64,000 nt of DNA from Parapristionchus giblindavisi (Eukaryota > Nematoda > Chromadorea > Rhabditida > Diplogasteridae), in contig CALSFV010000112.1 of the NCBI GenBank assembly GCA_943737045.1, forward strand, positions 151,677-215,676. Reading direction: 5' to 3'. Below, one piece after another: positions 37,910-47,967 of the stretch (position 1 is the first letter of the stretch; each line of letters opens with the position of its first letter). A model generated the notes under the pieces. It saw only the letters and a program-made list of their open reading frames with translations, made no database searches and had not been told where the DNA came from. The position numbers and the translations under genes were made by a program.

Positions 37910-40487
37910 GAACCCTCTCTCCTTTCAACACTCTCTCGTCTCGCCGGGTTGTCTGGAAGTGAGTGTGTGATCATAATGATGAAATGATATGCGAAAGCTC
38001 AGAAACACGATAATTAAACTTCATAACAATAGTTAATGATACAGGAATAGTCGTCATGAGTTATCTTGTGATTTTCTATGATTCCGAGTGTGCCTCGTAT
38101 CCATCAAAGATCACTCGTCTCTCTTTTCCCCTGGTATTTCAACATATAATACGGCGCTGACTTAAAATTTAATTTAAGTCAAATTCAAGTGAAAGAGCAC
38201 ATGACTAAATGCATTACATTTTATACAAAACGTGAAGTAGACTTACGTCTAGCTTGAAGTAGACTAACAAGTCTACCTTACTGAAGAATCATACGCAGAC
38301 ATGTTTTGAATTAGAAGAATCAGACTCCCCCTCTTTTATCTGTATCTACGTTTAACTCCTCTACCCTAGCTCATCCCGGCCCTTCTTCTGTTCTCTAGGA
38401 TGTGTCTGTTGTTTTCTCAATCCTATTTCATCATGTCCCTTCTAACATATGAGTCCTCCTCGTCCGGTGTCCTCTCTCACTCTCTAGAACGGACGAACTC
38501 GCTGGCAAGTAAAACCCACTATATTCGAATTTAACGTTCTCCGTTAATTTCCCCGTCAATATCTGCTATACATTTTACTGGAATATGCTGCTGACTTGAT
38601 CCTAGAATAAGATTTCCATATAGTTTAGTCTTACTCTATCTTTAACTTAATCACTCAATCAATACAGTCATTAATCGACAAAAGAGATGAAGAAAACGAC
38701 TGAAATCATAGAAATATACTATCGATTGGTGATAATGGCAGAGATGAGAGACACAGACAGCAAAGAGTAGAGGCATCGACCAATCAGAGCGTTCGCGCGC
38801 GGCGTTGTGAGCGGGGCTAGATAAAAGGGGTATATAAGGGCTTGATGTTCATTCATTCCGAGTTCCTCTCTGAGTTGAACTCTCCTCTTCGGGGGAAATT
38901 TTGGGAGTGATTGACACTCATAGGGGAGGGCTTTCAATGCGCAAGCCCGACCCTCCTCCGGACTTCTCCATTCTTTTGGAGAAGTCGCTGCGCCTTTGTG
39001 CCGGCTGGAGGACCTCTTCCTTGGTCTGTCGACCACGACAGGCCAAGGGGGCGGGGCCTAGACAAGAGGGGGTGGGGCGGCGGATAAAAGGAAGTAGCGC
39101 CAAGTGGTCTAACTACAGTACCTCTTTAAGTGGTCTAACTACAGTACCTCTTTAAGTGGTCTAACTACAGTACCTCTTTAAGTGGTCTAACTATAGTACC
39201 TCTTTAAGTGGTCTAACTACAGTACCTCTTTAAGTGGTCTTACTACAGTACCTCTTTAAGTGGTCTAACTACAGTACCTCTTTAAGTGGTCTAACTACAG
39301 TACCTCTTTAAGTGGTCTAACTACAGTACCTCTTTAAGTGGTCTTACTACAGTACCTCTTTAAGTGGTCTAACTACAGTAACCAATCCCTTTCTCTTCTC
39401 AACTCCTCCTGTCATATCTGAGATTTGAGCACCTGAAATAGAAAATGAAATAAGTTTCAAAATATCTGAATCGATCTTTGCTTTTCAATTTTTGATCTAA
39501 AATAATGATAGCCAAAGAATACTGTATATTATTATCAAGTATTTTAATAGTTTCCAATAAATGAATAATAATATAAAAGAATAAAATAGAAAGTGTATGA
39601 ATAATGTTGATACCTCTTCCAATACAAAGTGAAGATAGAGATAGACGGGCTAAATCATCAGCACAATCAGATACAAGTATTGTATTTAGATTCAATTCTG
39701 ATGATAAACGAATCATTAAACGTTCCCTTAATACACAATTTATAATGTACAATAACAATGTACAAACTTGAGAATTCTCTTCAATTCTTCACGTGAAGTA
39801 CTTGATTTACATGAAGACAAAAGAGCAACTAATCGGTTCATCTTAAAAGTAATATATTCATATGAAATAGGGAGGAATCAGAAAGGATTACAGTAAAGAT
39901 CAAAGAACACGAAAGAACTAACTTCATCATCTGCGTCTCTATCCTTCTCCAATAGTTTCTGATCAAATGGTCGCAGTACAGAAGCGAGATGAATGACTTG
40001 TTTCTGTCCGTCTGACACTCTAGCCATTACTCCATCAACTGTAGATGAGACTATCATAACTATCTGAATAGAAACCATTGAATTGATTAAGTGAGAGAGG
40101 ATTGATTGGTTGTAAGACTTACAGTAGGTTCCATAACTAATCGTTGATGAGGATTCAATTTGATAGCATCTGTGATTTGTCCCATAAGGAAAACAGAGGA
40201 AGGAGATCCATCTACTATCACTAGAGCTTCTTTCGATGCTCCATCCTACAGTAATTATCATATACCGTATCCCTTCTATCATCATCTACAGTACCTTGAA
40301 TACTCTTCTCTTTCCTAATGCTGATCGGAACTTGTGTGTGAGCATTTCTTTGTAACATTTATCACAATAAGCGACATTCTTTCCTTCGGATCCTAAAATG
40401 TACACGAAACATATTATATCTTCCCCGTCAATCTAATACACTACAAAAAACCCCGTGCTAATTTAAAACACTTCTTTATTAATTGAT

Positions 40488-40540
<53 letters not shown>

Positions 40541-40651
40541 TATTCAGACTACAAGAGCTATTGAATACTTAAATTGGCCATTAAAATGAATTGATCGTTT
40601 ACCTGATATAGTAGATAAAGAGGGACATTTGACACACTGAATTGTCTCCAT
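34795..40651 (-). CDS. ctu2: Cytoplasmic tRNA 2-thiolation protein 2 (CTU2/NCS2), complete copy
   Basis: Partner of CTU1 in 2-thiolation of the wobble uridine of tRNA Lys, Glu and Gln. The first exon encodes METIQCVKCPSLSTIS and the second GSEGKNVAYCDKCYKEMLTH. Together they give the N-terminal zinc cysteines (6, 9, 26, 29) and the HKFRSALGK motif of the family. Later exons give ALVIVDGSPSSVFLM, LNTILVSDCADDLARLSLSS and VRSKEIALGNRLFGWEKNV, and end with CTLC and CPPC before the stop at 34795. An intron of about 4.1 kb (35281-39382) separates the last three exons from the rest; it contains a minisatellite and two mobile elements. The 5' part of the gene (from 39383 on) lies inside copy 1 of the 5.7-kb duplication, so this is the only copy with all exons. 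Confidence 0.87.
35345..35711. repeat. 26-bp minisatellite, left part
   Basis: About 14 units of a 26-bp repeat. Early units vary (CTCTGTGAGTGTTC, CTCAGAGTGG) and later ones are homogeneous (CTCTTTAAGTGGTC followed by TAACTACAGTAC). On the gene strand each unit contains AG|GTACTGTAG, resembling a 5' splice site. Confidence 0.95.
35712..37790. mobile_element. 2.1-kb long inverted-repeat (foldback) element with 8-bp target duplication
   Basis: Arms of about 900-1000 bp pair almost perfectly around a loop near 36735-36790. The outer ends are TAGGGTTG and CAACCCTA. Just inside, each arm carries its own short palindrome, GATAGCGTAATC...GATTACGCTATC. GTACCTCT flanks both sides (35704-35711 and 37791-37798), which is the minisatellite sequence duplicated at insertion. 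No transposase frame is visible. It lies in the large CTU2 intron. Confidence 0.82.
38780..38837 (+). promoter_or_regulatory. CCAAT box plus TATA box
   Basis: CCAATCAGAGCG begins at 38780 and TATATAAGGG at 38831, about 50 bp apart, with GC-rich sequence between. This is a textbook Pol II core promoter arrangement and stands out in AT-rich surroundings. An identical copy is at 44546-44603. Confidence 0.55.
38855..39050 (+). ncRNA. Candidate structured RNA: six consecutive hairpins downstream of the TATA box
   Basis: Six stem-loops follow one another: GAGTTC/GAACTC (38860-38882); TCCTC-TTCG-GGGGA (38883-38896); GAGTG-ATTGA-CACTC (38905-38919); GGGCTT/AAGCCC (38928-38948); GACTTCTCC/GGAGAAGTC (38961-38986); and a 13-bp stem with one G-T pair closed by ACCA (39019-39048). 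AAATTTTGG at about 38896 resembles an Sm site. No known RNA family is recognised. It could instead be transposon promoter DNA. An identical copy lies at about 44621-44816. Confidence 0.35.
39102..39385. repeat. 26-bp minisatellite, right part, abutting the CTU2 donor site
   Basis: Eleven nearly identical 26-bp units (single-base variants such as CTAACTATAG and CTTACTAC). The last unit merges with the real 5' splice site of CTU2 at 39382/39383 (exon TTG|GTTACTGTAG on the gene strand). The copy-2 version is at 44868-45151. Confidence 0.95.
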
Positions 40652-42201
40652 ATGAACTACAAGTAATTGATAAAGAACAAGATATTCGTCATTAAAATAC
40701 AACGACTACTTCATAAATACACTCATGTGTTAGTTCAATTGTGTCAACTCTTGTTCATTGGGTCAGATATCATGTTGATGCTCTTTCAAACATTTGTGTT
40801 GATTGAATACATTGAGGAATAGAGAAGGAATGACCACGTTTATTATTATTCTCTAACAGACAAATAAATATGTATATATAATGTATGTATTGTGTATTCA
40901 CAATGAAGGGAATGAAGTTCTCCCTGGTAGAGGAGAAAGAGAAGGACATGGGAGATAAAGCTATTGAATGAATGAAGGAGAAGAAGAAGTAAATGGAATG
41001 AATGAATCAATTGGATTGATGAGTCTCTTAAGAGGAAGAAGAAGGATACGGTAGATAGATAGAATGAGAAAGGAAATTGAATCATCGTATTGTAATAAGT
41101 AACCGGGACTAAAGAGGAGATAAAGATGATTGAGAGTTTATCTTCTTCTATTCTTATTGAGCATTCTATATGAATATATGAGTGAAGGGAAAGGGGATAC
41201 AACAATGTAGATGATGAGGAATGAATCATCAATCTACTTATAATCAACAATCTATACTATCTTATATCTATTCTCATTATGATAAAACATTCCGCTTATG
41301 CGGTCATTGCAAATGGAAAAGTGTATACACAATACAAATATGAATGAATCAGTGTCTAGATGAGACTAAGAAGATAAAATGAATAAAAGAATAGATCGAA
41401 CCAGCAATCTACTCTATCACAATCAATCAATATTCATGAATGAGACAAATATATATTGATAAAATGAATGAATGGAACAAATTATTGAGTGATTCACAGA
41501 CAAATAATGAATGATAAGAGGGATCAGGGCTGGGAACACAAAAAAACACAAAATCATATGTATGCAAAAGTTCTGTCGTTGGATCTGTCATCTTTCTTTT
41601 TTTAAATTACTACATGCCTACAAAGTATTCCACTGCTACAGAATGGAGCGGGTAGATTAGTCCGACAAAGCTGTAGGATCGATTTTGTGTCATTTTTTTG
41701 TGTTTTTTGTGTAAACACAAAATCGAAAAAAGGTAGCGATCAAACCACTCCTGCCTCTTGGATAAAAAAATGATACAATAATATGGGGCATAAGTTCCCT
41801 TTAAACTACTAACATGAATAGGTTTCACGGTAGGATTTATCTGTAGCTATCGTTTTGTGTATTTTGTGTCCCAGCCCTGAGAGGGATATAAAGGGATACT
41901 ATAATGAGAAGACAAATACTCGCTCAATTAATCCATTTCTAGTACATTTGTACGTATTTGAGCACAATCTTCAAAATCGAGGGCTGCTACACACAGTCTG
42001 TAGACATACCGTAATCCTCTGATAAGAAGATACGAGTAAGAGTAAGTGACTGCATAGCAGCCCCCGCCAGTAATGAGAAGGGAAGGGGAGGGATGAGATC
42101 ATACATATGAGATTTGAACAAATATATGATGGATACATGAGATAAAGGAATGATATAAAGGAAGAAAGAAATAATATAAAGAGAATGAATGAATGAATGA
42201 C
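40652..42201. other. Spacer between CTU2 (copy 1) and the truncated OLRN-1-like copy
   Basis: No gene seen. A (CT)n run at about 40493-40535 lies just inside CTU2 intron DNA, and a hAT-like MITE occupies 41525-41879. The rest is AT-rich. Its duplicate is 46418-47967. Confidence 0.6.
41525..41879. mobile_element. hAT-like MITE with 8-bp target duplication (copy 1)
   Basis: A 355-bp element with terminal inverted repeats CAGGGCTGGGA-ACACAAAA and TTTTGTGTCCCAGCCCTG. The exact 8-mer AGAGGGAT lies on both sides (41517-41524, 41880-41887). CAGGG-type ends with 8-bp duplications are typical of the hAT superfamily. Non-coding. Confidence 0.88.
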
Positions 42202-43951
42202 TTATACAGCTTTTGATGCTTTCATAACATGAACAAGAGCATCATCAAGATTAGAGAATAATCTACTTTGTTTCCTCTTTGCCATATCTTGAAGATAACA
42301 AAAAGCTATCGAATAACAATCGTTCCGTCGTCGTCTGCAAAGATCAAAGATCATTAAATATAGTTAGTTAACGATAGATCAATCAAGTGTATCTACAGTA
42401 CCTTGCAGCTCGTTCAACATCATCTTCATCTTCACCCATGGGTTCTAAGCTCTCAGCTTCTTTCGGAACACAGATCGTTACTTGCCAATTTGCATTTCCC
42501 AAGAGATAAGCAATCTGTAATCAATCAATATAATCTACCGTACTCTGATATAAGATAGTACCTCAAGCATTCCGGATAAGAATGTTTTAGTTGAAGGAAT
42601 ATAATAGAGTAGTTGCTTATATTGTTTAGATCCTTTCATAAGTACAACCATTCTTGATTTAGTTGGTAATCGATTAGAAGCAAGAGCAGATGAAAATGAT
42701 ACACCATGATGTGATAGATATGGAGCTGCTTCTAATCCTACCTATAATCATACAATATATTAGTATATTCATCTTAATTATTTCCTTTTCTCTCCCTCTC
42801 CCTCTCCCTCTCCCTCTCCCTCTCCAGTCTCTCTATCTCTCATTCCCATCTTTCTTCCCATTGTTCTTGATTCTTCTGGAATGAAAGAATGACTAAGTAC
42901 AAACCGGAATATACATCTTATGTACTTGATTCAATCATTCATTTCATCTTCATATACTATACACTCATTCATTCATTCATCTATTAGCTGATCTCTATGA
43001 TCATCTCCTATCATATGCACCCAATTCTCTATGATCAAGTTTCAGAGGAATCTCTTCGACACAATGATAATGATTAGAGACAATGATACGGTAATGGCGC
43101 CCTCATAAGGAAAAAGATGACGTATGTTCCTTATGAAGAGATCAATCTATCAATCTCTCACACTTTCACTTATCCTATCATCTCTTCATATGGTACTCCA
43201 TAGATAGCTAGATAGCTAGACAGATAGATAGATAGATATACTTACCCATGATAGTTCATCATCACTACTACAAGCAAGATATACATCATGAGAATGTAAT
43301 CCACCATGAGCAATATGAATCTTTCTTCCATTTGTATTCTTTCCTCCTCCATTTCTTCTTCTTAATTGTTCATCACCAAATGGAATAGATAGAGTAGATG
43401 GAGATGGAGATGTTCCTCCTTCATTCATAGCACATTCTAATGCTTTTGCTTTCTGTATAGATGATACACGAGTAGAAGATATTTGAGGTAGAAGAGGTTG
43501 ACTAGATGATGGTACTCTATCATTCATACGAGGTACAGCTATTGATTGTGATCGAATCATTCCTCCTTCTCCACCCAAATGACGACGTAGACCACTCTAT
43601 AATCAATTGAATGAATAGAATGAATAGATGAGATAGATAGATGATATACCTTGAATCGAGTATATGCAGCAGCTGATCCAAATAGAATAACATTGAGTGC
43701 AACTAATGGAACAACAATCCATACAATGGGTATATTAGGCATTGTAATATGAATAGCAACAACAACAGCAATATCAGCTATTGATGTAGCCATAGCTCTT
43801 ATTGTTGATCCTCTTATACGTGTAAATGCACGAGTACATCCATTAGTTGCTGATCTCATTATTCTACGTGTTCTTAATGATAGAAATGGTAAACGATGAC
43901 GTGGATGTGATAGTGCATCTATCCATCTCTTTCCTCCTATTATATCATCTT
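42202..43951 (-). pseudogene. OLRN-1-like gene, 5'-truncated duplicate
   Basis: Copy 1 of the duplicated block includes the last exons of the OLRN-1-like gene. It stops abruptly inside the exon that encodes DDIIGGKRW, between Raw repeat 1 and the membrane segments. The first five exons are absent on this side, so it lacks start codon, promoter and first repeat. The remaining exons match the complete gene at 47968-53509 without a visible difference, which points to a very recent event. Confidence 0.85.
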
Positions 43952-45148
43952 GTCTACTTCACGTTTTGTATAAAATGCATTACATTTTATACAAAACGTG
44001 AAGTAGACTTACGTCTAGCTTGAAGTAGACTAACAAGTCTACCTTACTGAAGAATCATACGCAGACATGTTTTGAATTAGAAGAATCAGACTCCCCCTCT
44101 TTTATCTGTATCTACGTTTAACTCCTCTACCCTAGCTCATCCCGGCCCTTCTTCTGTTCTCTAGGATGTGTCTGTTGTTTTCTCAATCCTATTTCATCAT
44201 GTCCCTTCTAACATATGAGTCCTCCTCGTCCGGTGTCCTCTCTCACTCTCTAGAACGGACGAACTCGCTGGCAAGTAAAACCCACTATATTCGAATTTAA
44301 CGTTCTCCGTTAATTTCCCCGTCAATATCTGCTATACATTTTACTGGAATATGCTGCTGACTTGATCCTAGAATAAGATTTCCATATAGTTTAGTCTTAC
44401 TCTATCTTTAACTTAATCACTCAATCAATACAGTCATTAATCGACAAAAGAGATGAAGAAAACGACTGAAATCATAGAAATATACTATCGATTGGTGATA
44501 ATGGCAGAGATGAGAGACACAGACAGCAAAGAGTAGAGGCATCGACCAATCAGAGCGTTCGCGCGCGGCGTTGTGAGCGGGGCTAGATAAAAGGGGTATA
44601 TAAGGGCTTGATGTTCATTCATTCCGAGTTCCTCTCTGAGTTGAACTCTCCTCTTCGGGGGAAATTTTGGGAGTGATTGACACTCATAGGGGAGGGCTTT
44701 CAATGCGCAAGCCCGACCCTCCTCCGGACTTCTCCATTCTTTTGGAGAAGTCGCTGCGCCTTTGTGCCGGCTGGAGGACCTCTTCCTTGGTCTGTCGACC
44801 ACGACAGGCCAAGGGGGCGGGGCCTAGACAAGAGGGGGTGGGGCGGCGGATAAAAGGAAGTAGCGCCAAGTGGTCTAACTACAGTACCTCTTTAAGTGGT
44901 CTAACTACAGTACCTCTTTAAGTGGTCTAACTACAGTACCTCTTTAAGTGGTCTAACTATAGTACCTCTTTAAGTGGTCTAACTACAGTACCTCTTTAAG
45001 TGGTCTTACTACAGTACCTCTTTAAGTGGTCTAACTACAGTACCTCTTTAAGTGGTCTAACTACAGTACCTCTTTAAGTGGTCTAACTACAGTACCTCTT
45101 TAAGTGGTCTTACTACAGTACCTCTTTAAGTGGTCTAACTACAGTAAC

Positions 45149-46253
45149 CAATCCCTTTCTCTTCTCAACTCCTCCTGTCATATCTGAGATTTGAGCACCT
45201 GAAATAGAAAATGAAATAAGTTTCAAAATATCTGAATCGATCTTTGCTTTTCAATTTTTGATCTAAAATAATGATAGCCAAAGAATACTGTATATTATTA
45301 TCAAGTATTTTAATAGTTTCCAATAAATGAATAATAATATAAAAGAATAAAATAGAAAGTGTATGAATAATGTTGATACCTCTTCCAATACAAAGTGAAG
45401 ATAGAGATAGACGGGCTAAATCATCAGCACAATCAGATACAAGTATTGTATTTAGATTCAATTCTGATGATAAACGAATCATTAAACGTTCCCTTAATAC
45501 ACAATTTATAATGTACAATAACAATGTACAAACTTGAGAATTCTCTTCAATTCTTCACGTGAAGTACTTGATTTACATGAAGACAAAAGAGCAACTAATC
45601 GGTTCATCTTAAAAGTAATATATTCATATGAAATAGGGAGGAATCAGAAAGGATTACAGTAAAGATCAAAGAACACGAAAGAACTAACTTCATCATCTGC
45701 GTCTCTATCCTTCTCCAATAGTTTCTGATCAAATGGTCGCAGTACAGAAGCGAGATGAATGACTTGTTTCTGTCCGTCTGACACTCTAGCCATTACTCCA
45801 TCAACTGTAGATGAGACTATCATAACTATCTGAATAGAAACCATTGAATTGATTAAGTGAGAGAGGATTGATTGGTTGTAAGACTTACAGTAGGTTCCAT
45901 AACTAATCGTTGATGAGGATTCAATTTGATAGCATCTGTGATTTGTCCCATAAGGAAAACAGAGGAAGGAGATCCATCTACTATCACTAGAGCTTCTTTC
46001 GATGCTCCATCCTACAGTAATTATCATATACCGTATCCCTTCTATCATCATCTACAGTACCTTGAATACTCTTCTCTTTCCTAATGCTGATCGGAACTTG
46101 TGTGTGAGCATTTCTTTGTAACATTTATCACAATAAGCGACATTCTTTCCTTCGGATCCTAAAATGTACACGAAACATATTATATCTTCCCCGTCAATCT
46201 AATACACTACAAAAAACCCCGTGCTAATTTAAAACACTTCTTTATTAATTGAT

Positions 46254-46306
<53 letters not shown>

Positions 46307-46417
46307 TATTCAGACTACAAGAGCTATTGAATACTTAAATTGGCCATTAAAATGAATTGATCGTTTACCTGATATAGTAGATAAAGAGGGACATTTGACA
46401 CACTGAATTGTCTCCAT
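45149..46417 (-). pseudogene. CTU2, 3'-truncated duplicate
   Basis: The second copy of CTU2 carries the start codon at 46417 and exons up to GVEKRKGL at 45149, then the donor site and minisatellite. The last three exons (VRSKEIALGN to the C-terminal CPPC motif) are not duplicated. Downstream lies the truncated OLRN-1-like copy instead. Unless it splices across more than 10 kb to the exons at 34.8-35.3 kb, it can only make a truncated protein without the C-terminal zinc cysteines. Confidence 0.85.
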
Positions 46418-47290
46418 ATGAACTACAAGTAATTGATAAAGAACAAGATATTCGTCATTAAAATACAACGACTACTTCATAAATACACTCATGTGTTAGT
46501 TCAATTGTGTCAACTCTTGTTCATTGGGTCAGATATCATGTTGATGCTCTTTCAAACATTTGTGTTGATTGAATACATTGAGGAATAGAGAAGGAATGAC
46601 CACGTTTATTATTATTCTCTAACAGACAAATAAATATGTATATATAATGTATGTATTGTGTATTCACAATGAAGGGAATGAAGTTCTCCCTGGTAGAGGA
46701 GAAAGAGAAGGACATGGGAGATAAAGCTATTGAATGAATGAAGGAGAAGAAGAAGTAAATGGAATGAATGAATCAATTGGATTGATGAGTCTCTTAAGAG
46801 GAAGAAGAAGGATACGGTAGATAGATAGAATGAGAAAGGAAATTGAATCATCGTATTGTAATAAGTAACCGGGACTAAAGAGGAGATAAAGATGATTGAG
46901 AGTTTATCTTCTTCTATTCTTATTGAGCATTCTATATGAATATATGAGTGAAGGGAAAGGGGATACAACAATGTAGATGATGAGGAATGAATCATCAATC
47001 TACTTATAATCAACAATCTATACTATCTTATATCTATTCTCATTATGATAAAACATTCCGCTTATGCGGTCATTGCAAATGGAAAAGTGTATACACAATA
47101 CAAATATGAATGAATCAGTGTCTAGATGAGACTAAGAAGATAAAATGAATAAAAGAATAGATCGAACCAGCAATCTACTCTATCACAATCAATCAATATT
47201 CATGAATGAGACAAATATATATTGATAAAATGAATGAATGGAACAAATTATTGAGTGATTCACAGACAAATAATGAATGATAAGAGGGAT

Positions 47291-47645
47291 CAGGGCTGGG
47301 AACACAAAAAAACACAAAATCATATGTATGCAAAAGTTCTGTCGTTGGATCTGTCATCTTTCTTTTTTTAAATTACTACATGCCTACAAAGTATTCCACT
47401 GCTACAGAATGGAGCGGGTAGATTAGTCCGACAAAGCTGTAGGATCGATTTTGTGTCATTTTTTTGTGTTTTTTGTGTAAACACAAAATCGAAAAAAGGT
47501 AGCGATCAAACCACTCCTGCCTCTTGGATAAAAAAATGATACAATAATATGGGGCATAAGTTCCCTTTAAACTACTAACATGAATAGGTTTCACGGTAGG
47601 ATTTATCTGTAGCTATCGTTTTGTGTATTTTGTGTCCCAGCCCTG
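47291..47645. mobile_element. hAT-like MITE with 8-bp target duplication (copy 2)
   Basis: Duplicate of 41525-41879, carried along by the 5.7-kb duplication rather than inserted independently. The AGAGGGAT flanks are also identical. Confidence 0.88.
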
Positions 47646-47967
47646 AGAGGGATATAAAGGGATACTATAATGAGAAGACAAATACTCGCTCAATTAATCC
47701 ATTTCTAGTACATTTGTACGTATTTGAGCACAATCTTCAAAATCGAGGGCTGCTACACACAGTCTGTAGACATACCGTAATCCTCTGATAAGAAGATACG
47801 AGTAAGAGTAAGTGACTGCATAGCAGCCCCCGCCAGTAATGAGAAGGGAAGGGGAGGGATGAGATCATACATATGAGATTTGAACAAATATATGATGGAT
47901 ACATGAGATAAAGGAATGATATAAAGGAAGAAAGAAATAATATAAAGAGAATGAATGAATGAATGAC

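Larger units (their letters stand above)
37809..39101. mobile_element. 1.3-kb TIR element with 8-bp target duplication, carrying a promoter-like GC island
   Basis: The ends are inverted repeats of about 55 bp (CTACTTCC ... ATCCGCCGCCCC near each terminus), and AAGTGGTC is duplicated exactly on both sides (37801-37808 and 39102-39109), again within the minisatellite. It contains a (CT)n run (37869-37907), a small palindrome near 38210-38290, and a GC-rich segment with CCAAT and TATA boxes. No protein is recognised. Confidence 0.75.
38207..43951. repeat. 5,745-bp direct duplication, copy 1
   Basis: Corresponds base for base, as far as I compared it, to 43973-49717 with a constant offset of 5,766. 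Open frames, microsatellite lengths and minisatellite variants agree in both copies. It contains the right part of the 1.3-kb TIR element, CTU2 exons from the start to GVEKRKGL, a MITE and the 3' exons of the OLRN-1-like gene. Confidence 0.95.

Noticed and set aside
38719..39155. Overlapping open frames on both strands in the GC island
   Set aside because: Opposed frames over a run of hairpins, with no recognisable domain; they look like by-products of GC-rich sequence.
35345..39385. CRISPR array
   Set aside because: The units are contiguous 26-bp tandem repeats without unique spacers, in a eukaryotic intron.
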